A stretch of DNA of 8,790 nt, taken from positions 1-8,790 of the forward strand of contig JACPZV010000302.1 of assembly GCA_016195295.1 (NCBI GenBank). The letters are read 5' to 3'. This document shows positions 1 to 7,379 of this stretch, piece by piece; the stretch's first letter is position 1, and each line of letters opens with the position of its first letter. Both the position numbers and the translations under genes were made by a program. This DNA comes from Acidobacteriota bacterium. Its GTDB lineage: Bacteria; Acidobacteriota; Vicinamibacteria; Vicinamibacterales; CAVVIG01. The notes under the pieces are model-generated. The model saw only the letters and a program-made list of their open reading frames with translations, made no database searches and was not told the origin of the DNA.

Positions 1-1486
<1,486 letters not shown>

Positions 1487-1501
1487 TTTGAAGCACGAGC
1501 G

Positions 1502-1687
1502 ATGACTACTAACGATGACAAGGACCGTCACGACTTCAAGAATCAACTGGGCATCATCCTCGGGTTCTCCGAGGTATTGCTCGCTGAAGTCGCGGCCGGC
1601 GATCCGCGGCGCGGCGATCTCGAGGAAATCCACAAAGCCCGACACGCCACTATGACCGCCGAAACGTGCGCCAGGCGTTTGCCATGA
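1502..1687 (+). CDS. Single-domain DHp/H-box protein (61 aa)
   Basis: A 61-residue protein made almost entirely of a histidine-kinase dimerisation/phospho-acceptor helix. It has the H-box RHDFKNQLGIILGFSEVLL with His10, followed by a second helix (GDLEEIHKAR), and no ATPase domain. Such stand-alone H-box proteins sit near hybrid kinases and chemosensory genes in some Acidobacteria and Myxobacteria and could act as phosphotransfer or dimerisation partners; that role is inference. The last 11 residues (MTAETCARRLP) fit the helix poorly, so the 3' end may be altered. Its TGA overlaps the ATG of the next ORF (ATGA at 1684-1687), which implies translational coupling. The spacing from the upstream kinase suggests one operon. 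The Shine-Dalgarno is weak (GAGCG just before the ATG). Confidence 0.65.
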   Translation: MTTNDDKDRHDFKNQLGIILGFSEVLLAEVAAGDPRRGDLEEIHKARHATMTAETCARRLP

Positions 1688-1797
1688 GCGAGATCGCTCA
1701 GCTCATCGTGTTTCGCCTGGACGAGCGGCGCTACGCGCTGCCGCTGACCATAACGGACACCATCACGGCAATGACCGCTCAGGGAAACACGCGATGA
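1684..1797 (+). pseudogene. CheW N-terminal stub (37 codons)
   Basis: This ORF encodes 37 residues. The first 21 (MSEIAQLIVFRLDERRYALP and one Leu) match the opening of a CheW coupling domain, where the usual text is 'L-V-V-F-R-L-D-x-R-R-Y-A-L-P-L' followed by the SAVERVVRAVEV-type strand. Here the match ends at ALPL and continues with unrelated TITDTITAM, stopping at TGA 1795-1797. A functional CheW domain is about 140-160 residues, so this cannot fold as one. The likely history is an internal deletion joining the CheW start to the tail of another reading frame, with the junction near 1743-1750. It is coupled by ATGA to the H-box gene and ends one base before the next ATG. The CheW identification is from memory of the family. 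Confidence 0.6.
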
Positions 1798-1798
1798 C

Positions 1799-3331
1799 AT
1801 GGAGACCAGCGTGAATATTCTCGTCGTCGACGACGAGCCCGCGATGCGGCGGCTTGAAGCTCGCTGGATCGAAGGCGTCGGCCACCTGTGCCGTCAGGCG
1901 GCATCAGCCGCCGAAGCCCTCGAGCTTCTCGAGGCCGAGCCTGCGGATCTGGTGGTTCTCGACATTGGACTGCCGGACCTGAGCGGGCTCGTTCTGGCCC
2001 GGGCAGTCTCGGAGCGGTATCCCGCCATTCCGATTGTCATGGCCACGGCCGGGGCCGACTTTGCTGCCGCCGCGGAGGCGATGCGGGCCGGCGCGGTGGA
2101 CTACCTGGTCAAGCCGATCCAGCCGGCGCTTTTTCTCGCGGCGATCGATCGCGGGCTTTCACGTCGAACCACGGCGCGCACGGCCGTCACCCCCGAAGCG
2201 CTCCATCGGTCGACGCCGCCAGTCGATCGACGAGGCGCGTCCGCCGGGGCCGCCATCGATGAGTTGTTCAGGGCGATGTGCGTCGAAGGGGCCTCCGACT
2301 TGCACGTGTCGGTGGGCCTGCCGCCGATGGTGCGGAAAGACGGGCGGATGATCCCGCTCGCCGCCGCCACCGCGCCCTTGAGCCCTGCAGACGTCACGCG
2401 GCTCCTGGCCGAAATCGTTCCGGGTAAGAGCCGCGCCGAATTCGAGCAGCGTCACGATTCCGATTTCGCGTACGAGATTGACGGTCTCGCTCGGTTTCGT
2501 GGAAACATTTTCATGGATCGCAAGGGGATGGGGGCCGTCTTTCGCATCATCCCGACCAAGATCCTGACGGTCGAGCAGCTGGGCCTCTCCGCAGCGACTC
2601 TTCAACTCTGCCACCTGAACAAAGGACTCGTCCTCGTGACGGGTCCCACCGGCTCCGGCAAGTCGACGACGCTGTACGCGCTGGTGGACTACATCAATCG
2701 CACGCGAAGCGATCACATCATCACCATCGAGGATCCCATCGAGTTCGTGCACGAGACGAACCGGTGCGTGATCCACCAGCGGGAAGTCCACACACACACG
2801 CGCTCGTTCAAGGACGCGCTGCGCGCGGCGTTGCGCGAAGACCCCGACATCATTCTCGTGGGCGAGTTGCGCGATCTGGAGACGATCGCGATCGCGCTCG
2901 ACGCCGCCGAAACGGGGCATCTGGTGTTCGGCACGCTGCACACGGCCACGGCGACCTCGACCGTCGACCGGATTATCGATCAATACCCGAGCGATCGGCA
3001 GGCGCAGATTCGTGTGATGCTCTCGGAGTCGCTGCGAGGCGTCATCGCCCAAACCCTCTGTCGAAAGATCGGCGGCGGCCGGGTCGCCGCTCTGGAGGTG
3101 CTGCTCGTCAATTTCGCGATCAGCAACATGATTCGCGAGGCAAAAACGTTTCAGATTGACTCGATGATGCAGATCAGCAAGAACGCGGGGATGGTCACGC
3201 TCAACGATGCGTTGATGGAACTGGTGACGAAACAGTTGACCACGCCTGAGGAGGCCTACGCCAAGGCGGCGGACAAGGCCGGCTTCGAGGCGCTCCTCAA
3301 GCGAGCGGGCATCGCCGCACCACCTCACTGA
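1799..3331 (+). CDS. REC-PilT fusion: receiver domain joined to a twitching-motility-type ATPase
   Basis: A 510-residue protein. Residues 5-122 form a response-regulator receiver: acidic D11/D12, phospho-acceptor D55 in LVVLDIGLPD, T83 and K105. A variable linker (about 123-150) leads to a PilT-family hexameric ATPase (151-510). The ATPase has Walker A GPTGSGKST (282-290, K288), an Asp box TIEDPIEF (309-316), Walker B ILVGELRD (E356), a His box with H374 and H381, and AISNMIRE (440-447), which corresponds to the PilT signature AIRNLIRE. Canonical PilT is about 345 residues, so this is a full ATPase with an added N-terminal switch. PilT drives type IV pilus retraction by disassembling pilin at the inner membrane; phosphorylation-dependent control of that activity is inferred. 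All catalytic residues are present. GTG 1811 is an alternative start with GGAG six bases upstream. It is flanked by chemosensory remnants. Confidence 0.92.
   Translation: METSVNILVVDDEPAMRRLEARWIEGVGHLCRQAASAAEALELLEAEPADLVVLDIGLPDLSGLVLARAVSERYPAIPIVMATAGADFAAAAEAMRAGAVDYLVKPIQPALFLAAIDRGLSRRTTARTAVTPEALHRSTPPVDRRGASAGAAIDELFRAMCVEGASDLHVSVGLPPMVRKDGRMIPLAAATAPLSPADVTRLLAEIVPGKSRAEFEQRHDSDFAYEIDGLARFRGNIFMDRKGMGAVFRIIPTKILTVEQLGLSAATLQLCHLNKGLVLVTGPTGSGKSTTLYALVDYINRTRSDHIITIEDPIEFVHETNRCVIHQREVHTHTRSFKDALRAALREDPDIILVGELRDLETIAIALDAAETGHLVFGTLHTATATSTVDRIIDQYPSDRQAQIRVMLSESLRGVIAQTLCRKIGGGRVAALEVLLVNFAISNMIREAKTFQIDSMMQISKNAGMVTLNDALMELVTKQLTTPEEAYAKAADKAGFEALLKRAGIAAPPH
1801..1813 (+). promoter_or_regulatory. 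Possible internal ribosome binding site and GTG start for REC-PilT
   Basis: GGAG at 1801-1804 lies six bases before an in-frame GTG at 1811. By contrast the ATG at 1799 has only AGGGA about 13 bases upstream. Starting at GTG would remove four residues and begin the protein with VNILVVDDE, which is the usual beginning of a receiver domain. ATG 1799 remains possible through coupling to the stop at 1795-1797. Confidence 0.4.
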
Positions 3332-3350
3332 CACGGACCTGAAACACGCC

Positions 3351-3473
3351 ATGAAAAACGAGAGCCACAACGCGATCGTGCCTGACGCCGCGCAGATCCT
3401 GCGCGCCCGCGCGCGCGCGTTGGCGCGGCCGCCCGCGCACACGCCGGCGGCGGAGACGTTGCTCGACGTGTAA
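3351..3473 (+). pseudogene. Second CheW N-terminal stub (40 codons)
   Basis: The ORF encodes 40 residues: a short polar start, then DAAQILRARARALARPP, an Ala/Pro linker, and ETLLDV followed by TAA. This is the usual N-terminal extension of a CheW subtype, in which an ILRARA-x-ALAR helix is followed by 'E-x-L-x-V-V-E-F-R-L' and then the CheW fold. Everything after the first strand is missing, because the frame meets TAA just where the domain should begin. It lies 19 bp after the REC-PilT stop. The DNA after the TAA encodes a different domain in another frame, so this looks like a deletion junction rather than a simple nonsense mutation. The assignment rests on family memory. Confidence 0.58.
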
Positions 3474-3541
3474 CCAAGCCTATCGACGTCGGCGAGGTGC
3501 TGCAGCTTCTCGACGAGAAGCTCAAGAAGCGATCGTCGTAA
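3473..3541 (+). pseudogene. C-terminal tail of a receiver domain (remnant)
   Basis: Reading from 3473 in a frame shifted from the upstream CheW-like stub gives TKPIDVGEVLQLLDEKLKKR plus SS and a stop at 3539-3541. This is the standard last strand and helix of a response-regulator receiver, starting at the conserved Lys-Pro. There is no start codon and no upstream part of the domain. The fragment begins essentially at the point where the CheW stub stops (about 3468-3475), as expected if one deletion removed everything between a cheW 5' end and the 3' end of a downstream receiver gene. Such receivers often end chemosensory operons or CheA hybrids. Confidence 0.55.
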
Positions 3542-3550
3542 GCGACAGAA

Positions 3551-3892
3551 CTACTCGTGCTCGCCGAACGCCTCGCCGCAGAGGGCTTTGAGGGCCGCCT
3601 TGGCCTTCGGAGGCAGTTCGGTGAACGCGACGCCGAGAGCGTACTCCTTACGTTGCCACGTCGCACCCGACAATTGGACCGACACGACGTTGGAGCGGAC
3701 GACACGCGCGCGCAGTTCAATCGGCTCAGGCTCCACGTTGATGAGCATGGGCCATTCCCGTTCCGAAGACAGCGTGTGTTGTCCTTGCACGAGCGCACCG
3801 GTGGCGCTGATGTCCACGAGCCGACCGAACACCCCACCGATTCGGACTTGAATCGGTTGGGTCGTCACGCGGACGCTTCGGAGCTTTGGCAT
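3551..3892 (-). CDS. PilZ-domain protein (113 aa)
   Basis: A small cytoplasmic PilZ domain, the family that binds cyclic-di-GMP and often tunes pili, motility or exopolysaccharide. The second PilZ motif, D/N-x-S-x-x-G, is clear as D27-I-S-A-T-G32, followed by the expected beta strands and the closing YALGVAF and helix (PPKAKAALKALC). The upstream Arg motif, normally R-x-x-x-R, is only RSVR at residues 5-8, so ligand binding is uncertain. The frame is open further upstream (to 4117), but that extension is Cys/Arg-rich and not PilZ-like, so ATG 3892 is preferred. It converges on the chemosensory remnants with nine bases between stops, and is divergent from the DUF305 gene. Proximity to a PilT ATPase suggests, but does not prove, a shared role. 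Confidence 0.8.
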   Translation of the reverse strand: MPKLRSVRVTTQPIQVRIGGVFGRLVDISATGALVQGQHTLSSEREWPMLINVEPEPIELRARVVRSNVVSVQLSGATWQRKEYALGVAFTELPPKAKAALKALCGEAFGEHE

Positions 3893-3902
3893 GTCGGTGA
3901 AG

Positions 3903-3931
3903 ATTGTACAGTCAGGGGCGCTACGTGTGAC
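3903..3931 (-). promoter_or_regulatory. Candidate sigma-70-type promoter for the PilZ gene
   Basis: On the minus strand, TACAAT (3903-3908) matches five of six bases of the -10 consensus. GTCACA (3926-3931) matches four of six of the -35 consensus, with a 17-bp spacer. The -10 ends ten bases before ATG 3892, so transcription would start only about four bases before the gene and give a nearly leaderless message. No Shine-Dalgarno is seen, which agrees with that but also weakens the case. Confidence 0.28.
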
Positions 3932-4034
3932 CATAGAGCAGCAGCAAAACTGTTGTTTCTTGGCCCCGTTGGAAAACATTCGCTGACAATTGCCTGGCTG
4001 GTCGGCCCCCAACCTATCAGATACTTGTGCCGTC

Positions 4035-4694
4035 GTGAGGATCTCGATCCCCCGCCTCGCCCTCGTCGTGCTCGTCGCCACGGCCGGCGTGTCATGTCGC
4101 ACTGCGACTGCCGGCAAGGTCGCGTCGCATCCGCCAATCGTTCAGCCGGGCGCTCCCGGCCAGCCGAGCCGCGTCGTCGACGCCGGGAAGGCCGCCGACC
4201 TGTCGCAGGTCCAGTACACTGGCGCGGACATCAAGTTCATGCAGGGGATGATCGGCCACCACGCACAGGCGATCGAGATGACCGAGTTGCTGGCGACGCG
4301 TACCAACAGCGAGGACATGAAGAAGCTCGCGCACCGGATCGAGTTGTCGCAGGTCGACGAGATCAAAATGATGCAGCGCTGGCTTGAAGTCCGCGGCCAG
4401 CAGGTTCCCTCGCTGACCGCGATGCACGCGCACGGCGCCACGCTGATGCCGGGCATGCTCACGCCGGACGAGATGGAACAGCTCGCGCGCGCGAAGGGCG
4501 CCGAGTTCGATCGTGTGTTTCTCGAAGGGATGATCAAACATCACGGCGGCGCGCTGCGGATGGTGGAAGACCTCTTCGCCCAGCCGGGTGCGGCCCAGGA
4601 CTCGGACATCTTCGCGTTCGCCTCCGACGTGGACGCCGATCAACGCATGGAAATCAATCGCATGAGCGACATGCTCAAGGAGCTTCTGAAATGA
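4035..4694 (+). CDS. Exported DUF305 protein with two HH motifs
   Basis: From GTG 4035 the protein has 219 residues and begins with an export signal (hydrophobic LALVVLVATAG followed by Cys21; the lipobox is imperfect, with Gly at -3). An in-frame ATG at 3990 would place 15 unlikely residues before the signal. DUF305 is a ferritin-like helical family. Both hallmark repeats are present: FMQGMIGHHAQAIEM (H75, H76) and FLEGMIKHHGGALRM (H169, H170), plus an intervening Met/His segment (MHAHGATLMPGML). Members occur near copper and other metal-resistance genes, so periplasmic or envelope metal binding is a reasonable inference. The stop overlaps the next start (ATGA, 4691-4694), so it is translationally coupled to the LVIVD-repeat gene. 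No Shine-Dalgarno is evident before GTG 4035. Confidence 0.85.
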   Translation: MRISIPRLALVVLVATAGVSCRTATAGKVASHPPIVQPGAPGQPSRVVDAGKAADLSQVQYTGADIKFMQGMIGHHAQAIEMTELLATRTNSEDMKKLAHRIELSQVDEIKMMQRWLEVRGQQVPSLTAMHAHGATLMPGMLTPDEMEQLARAKGAEFDRVFLEGMIKHHGGALRMVEDLFAQPGAAQDSDIFAFASDVDADQRMEINRMSDMLKELLK

Positions 4695-6565
4695 AAGCCA
4701 TTGCCACGCGCGTGCTGTGTCTGTCCGCGCTGCTGCTCTCGGTCGTCTCGGGCCGCGCGCAGGAGCGCATGCCGAGCGCGACCGATCCCCGCGTCGGACT
4801 CAAGGCGGGGCTGCGCGACGCCGGGATCGCGATCAAGAACATGGAACTGGTCTCGCGCCTTCCGAAGCCGGACGGCTTCTCCGATCCCAAGGCGCCGGCC
4901 GGCGGGGCGATGCCGCCCGAACGCGATCCGAATGCGCCGCCTCCGCCCGAGCCCGCGCCCGATGCGCCGCCGCCTCCGCCGATTCCGGGCATCAACTTCG
5001 CGAACTCCGATCTCGCGTTCAGCGCCAACCACGCCGTCATGGGAAGTTTCCACGGGTTCAACACGTACGACATCGAGAACCCGGTGAAGCCCAAGCTCGT
5101 CGGCTCGGTCGTCTGTCCCGGCGGTCAGGGCGACGTGTCGATCTACGGTCATCTGCTTTTCATGTCGGTGGAGCAGACGCGCGGGCGGATCGACTCCGGC
5201 ACGCAGGGCGTGCCGGAGAAGGTCAGCGCCGAGCGGTTCCGCGGCGTCCGCATCTTCGACATCCGCGACCTCAACAAGCCGAAACAGATCGCGGCGATTC
5301 AGACGTGCCGCGGGTCGCACACGCACACGCTGGTGACGAGCCCGAAGGACAAAGCGAACATTTACCTCTACGGTTCCGGCACGAGCACCGTGCGGCCGGG
5401 TGAAGAGATGGCCGGCTGCTCCGGCGCCGACCCGAAGGCAGATCCGAACACGTCGCTCTACAGCATCGACGTGATTCAGGTGCCGATCGCCTCGCCGGAC
5501 AAGGCAAAGATCGTCAACGCGCCGCGCATCTTCTCCGACACCACGACCGGCGCCATCGCGGGACTCTGGCAGGGCGGCGACCACGGGCCGGGCACGCAGA
5601 AAACGTCGCAGACCAATCAGTGCCACGACATCACGGTCTTCCCCGAGGTCGGTCTCGCCGCCGGCGCGTGCTCCGGGAACGGCATCCTGCTCGACATTTC
5701 CGATCCCGTGCATCCAGTCCGGCTCGATCAGGCGTCGGACCAGAACTTCGCCTACTGGCACTCGGCGACCTTTAATAATGATGGGACGAAGGTCCTCTTC
5801 ACGGACGAGTGGGGCGGCGGCGGGCGTCCCCGCTGCCGCGCGATCGATCCGCTGACGTGGGGCGCCGATGCCATCTTCGACATCGTCGACCGCAAGCTCG
5901 TGTTCAAGGGTTATTACAAGATGCCCGCCGTGCAAACCGAGCAGGAGAACTGCGTCGCGCACAACGGCTCGCTGATTCCCGTGCCGGGGCGCGACATCAT
6001 GGTCCAGGCGTGGTACCAGGGCGGCGTCTCGGTGTTCGACTTCACCGACTCGGCGCACCCGGTCGAGATCGCGTTCTTCGACCGCGGTCCGCTGGACGCC
6101 AAGAACTTGATCCTGGGCGGCTACTGGTCGGCGTACTGGTACAACGGCGCGATCTACGGCTCCGAGATCGCGCGCGGCGTGGACATTTTCAAGCTGACGC
6201 CGAGCGAGTATCTGTCGCAGAACGAGATCGACGCGGCGCTGCTGATTCGGTCGAACGAGTTCAACCCACAGGAGCAGCCGAAGGTCGTCTGGCCGGCGGC
6301 GACCGTCGTCGCGCGCGCCTACGTGGATCAGCTGGCGCGCAGCAAGAGCCTGCAGCCCGAGCGCATCAGCGCGCTGAACGCCGCGCTGGAGAAAGTCGAC
6401 GGCATTCGCACCGGAAAGGAGCGCGGCGCGGCGGCGCTCCTCGATCAACTCGACGCGATGGCGACGCAACTGCAGAGCGACGCCGGCGCCGCGAGCGGAC
6501 AAGACGCGGTCCGCCTGCGGTCGCTCGCGTCCACGATCAAAGCCCGCACGGCCCGGTTGCGCTGA
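4691..6565 (+). CDS. Secreted LVIVD-repeat beta-propeller protein
   Basis: A 624-residue exported protein. It has a Sec signal peptide (residues 1-23, cleavage after SGRA), an N-terminal segment, then a proline-rich linker (about 75-99). A long repeat region (about 101-510) contains LVIVD-type blades such as GFNTYDIENPVKPKLVG, GVRIFDIRDLNKPKQI, NGILLDISDPVHPVRL and GVSVFDFTDSAHPVEI. These are expected to form a beta-propeller. His- and Cys-rich stretches (SHTHT, CHDITVFPE, CVAHNG, YWHSATF) are consistent with a metal site or disulfides, but the substrate is unknown. The last 100 residues are mostly helical and charged. The gene is coupled to DUF305 by ATGA. I recall this long protein as a frequent DUF305 neighbour in Acidobacteria and Gemmatimonadota; no enzyme activity is assigned. 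It appears intact. Confidence 0.85.
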   Translation: MKAIATRVLCLSALLLSVVSGRAQERMPSATDPRVGLKAGLRDAGIAIKNMELVSRLPKPDGFSDPKAPAGGAMPPERDPNAPPPPEPAPDAPPPPPIPGINFANSDLAFSANHAVMGSFHGFNTYDIENPVKPKLVGSVVCPGGQGDVSIYGHLLFMSVEQTRGRIDSGTQGVPEKVSAERFRGVRIFDIRDLNKPKQIAAIQTCRGSHTHTLVTSPKDKANIYLYGSGTSTVRPGEEMAGCSGADPKADPNTSLYSIDVIQVPIASPDKAKIVNAPRIFSDTTTGAIAGLWQGGDHGPGTQKTSQTNQCHDITVFPEVGLAAGACSGNGILLDISDPVHPVRLDQASDQNFAYWHSATFNNDGTKVLFTDEWGGGGRPRCRAIDPLTWGADAIFDIVDRKLVFKGYYKMPAVQTEQENCVAHNGSLIPVPGRDIMVQAWYQGGVSVFDFTDSAHPVEIAFFDRGPLDAKNLILGGYWSAYWYNGAIYGSEIARGVDIFKLTPSEYLSQNEIDAALLIRSNEFNPQEQPKVVWPAATVVARAYVDQLARSKSLQPERISALNAALEKVDGIRTGKERGAAALLDQLDAMATQLQSDAGAASGQDAVRLRSLASTIKARTARLR

Positions 6566-6569
6566 TTGA

Positions 6570-6584
6570 GGACCGGCCCGGTCC
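6570..6584. other. Small inverted repeat after the LVIVD gene
   Basis: GGACCG and CGGTCC form a perfect six-base inverted repeat around a GCC loop, just after the LVIVD stop and before GTG 6591. There is no T-run on either side, so intrinsic termination is unlikely; it might be a minor RNA hairpin that limits translation of the next gene. Confidence 0.25.
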
Positions 6585-6590
6585 GCCGCC

Positions 6591-6806
6591 GTGTTTCGAC
6601 CGCCCGTCCTGACACGAACGCGCGTGCGGCTCGCGTATGCGATTGCCGTCGCGGTCGACGTGTCTCAATGGCTGCTCGGCCCCGTGGGATGGGCGTTTGC
6701 CGACGAGATCCTCGACGTCGTCGCCGCGCTTCTGATCTCGTGGGCGATCGGGTTTCACCCGTTGCTGCTGCCGGCGTTCGTGAGCGCGCGCCGCATCGAG
6801 AGGTAA
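6591..6806 (+). CDS. Short membrane protein (71 aa), probably C-terminally shortened
   Basis: Starting at GTG 6591, 25 bp after the LVIVD gene, this encodes 71 residues with two hydrophobic stretches: LAYAIAVAVDVSQWLLGPVGWAF and VVAALLISWAIGFHPLLLPAF. It resembles a small uncharacterised family with the core L-G-P-x-G-W-A-F-x-D-E-x-x-D-V-V-A and G-F-H-P-L-L-L-P-x-F-V. As I remember it, that family continues for about 30 more residues with a D-M-L-P-T-W-T motif. Here FV is followed directly by SARRIER and a stop, as if an in-frame block were missing. Its stop codon (6804-6806) directly abuts the stop of the convergent DUF2911 gene (6807-6809). No Shine-Dalgarno is visible; GTG 6624 is another possible start. 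Function unknown. Confidence 0.55.
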   Translation: MFRPPVLTRTRVRLAYAIAVAVDVSQWLLGPVGWAFADEILDVVAALLISWAIGFHPLLLPAFVSARRIER

Positions 6807-7379
6807 TTACTTCAGAACGGTGAACGGCGCCGCCGCGCGCGTCGTGTCCCAGTCGATGCGAAGCTCTCCACCTCGTTCTGGGACAGGCGCCGCGACGATC
6901 GTCAACTGTTCGACCGCCTGCGGCAGCCGGTCGATTCGCATGTCGAGCCGGGCGAAGTCGCGATCGGCGTTGTACTCCGTGTGCCACTGTCCGGTCTGTT
7001 TGTTGATGATCAGCTTCCAGGCGGCGGCCGAGGGAATCGTGTAGAGCGAGTACGATCCGGCGGGCAGCGACACGCTGCCGAACCGCAGGCCCGCGCTGGT
7101 TTGAAGAATCGTGGATTCATCGGCGCCAGGCATCCAGACTTCGCCGAAGGGAATCAGCGCTCCAAAGATCGCCCGTCCTCGTTTGGACGGTCGCCCGTAC
7201 GTGATCGTGATGGTCGCAGCGTCAACGACGTGCGTTGCCGATTCGTGAGGACTGACGCGCGTGGTGTCTTGTTCCGCCCGGGACGCGGCGGACAACGACA
7301 CGAGCGTGAGGGCTGAAGCGACGTACAGCTGGCGCCGCGCGACCCATGTGCCGCGCCTGGTCCCGCGATTGGAAGTCAT
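6807..7379 (-). CDS. Exported DUF2911 protein
   Basis: A 190-residue protein with an N-terminal export signal (basic GTRRGTWVARR, then LYVASALTLVSLSAA, cleavage near SRA). A complete DUF2911 domain follows: SPHESATH, ITITYGRPSKRGRAIFG, PFGEVWMPGADE, PAGSYSLYTIP, WKLIINKQTGQW, and a C-terminal IDWDTTRAAAPFTV. DUF2911 is a predicted periplasmic beta-sandwich of unknown function, common in Acidobacteria and Bacteroidetes. The twin Arg before the hydrophobic stretch is only weakly Tat-like. ATG 7379 is chosen over an upstream in-frame ATG at 7421 because GGGAGG (7389-7394) lies nine bases before it. The start overlaps the stop of the Cys-rich mini-gene (ATGA at 7376-7379), making it the last gene of the minus-strand metal operon. 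Confidence 0.88.
   Translation of the reverse strand: MTSNRGTRRGTWVARRQLYVASALTLVSLSAASRAEQDTTRVSPHESATHVVDAATITITYGRPSKRGRAIFGALIPFGEVWMPGADESTILQTSAGLRFGSVSLPAGSYSLYTIPSAAAWKLIINKQTGQWHTEYNADRDFARLDMRIDRLPQAVEQLTIVAAPVPERGGELRIDWDTTRAAAPFTVLK

Noticed and set aside
3401..3432. GC-alternating tract as a repeat or Z-DNA element
   Set aside because: It is simply the Arg/Ala codon run of the ALRARARALAR-type helix in a GC-rich genome.
2159..3442. 427-codon open frame on the minus strand
   Set aside because: Antisense shadow of the PilT ATPase, which carries every expected motif on the plus strand; the minus translation is compositionally biased and unrecognisable.
3990..4020. Promoter for DUF305 from TTGCCT and TATCAG
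   Set aside because: Each hexamer matches only four of six bases and the spacer is 19 bp; GATACT nearby has no partner at the right distance.
3551..4117. Long 188-codon form of the PilZ protein
   Set aside because: The extra N-terminal 75 residues are low-complexity, overlap the divergent promoter region and the DUF305 start, and do not resemble a domain; ATG 3892 starts right at the PilZ fold.
3557..4387. 276-codon plus-strand ORF over the PilZ gene and DUF305 start
   Set aside because: Overlaps two better-supported genes in other frames; Arg-rich translation with no domain.
4640..6502. 620-codon open frame on the minus strand
   Set aside because: Antisense to the LVIVD gene; Arg/Val/His-rich with no domain, signal or start site. 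The plus frame has a signal peptide and clear repeats.
6570..6584. Intrinsic terminator after the LVIVD gene
   Set aside because: The hairpin has only six pairs and no T-run follows, so it is listed only as an inverted repeat.
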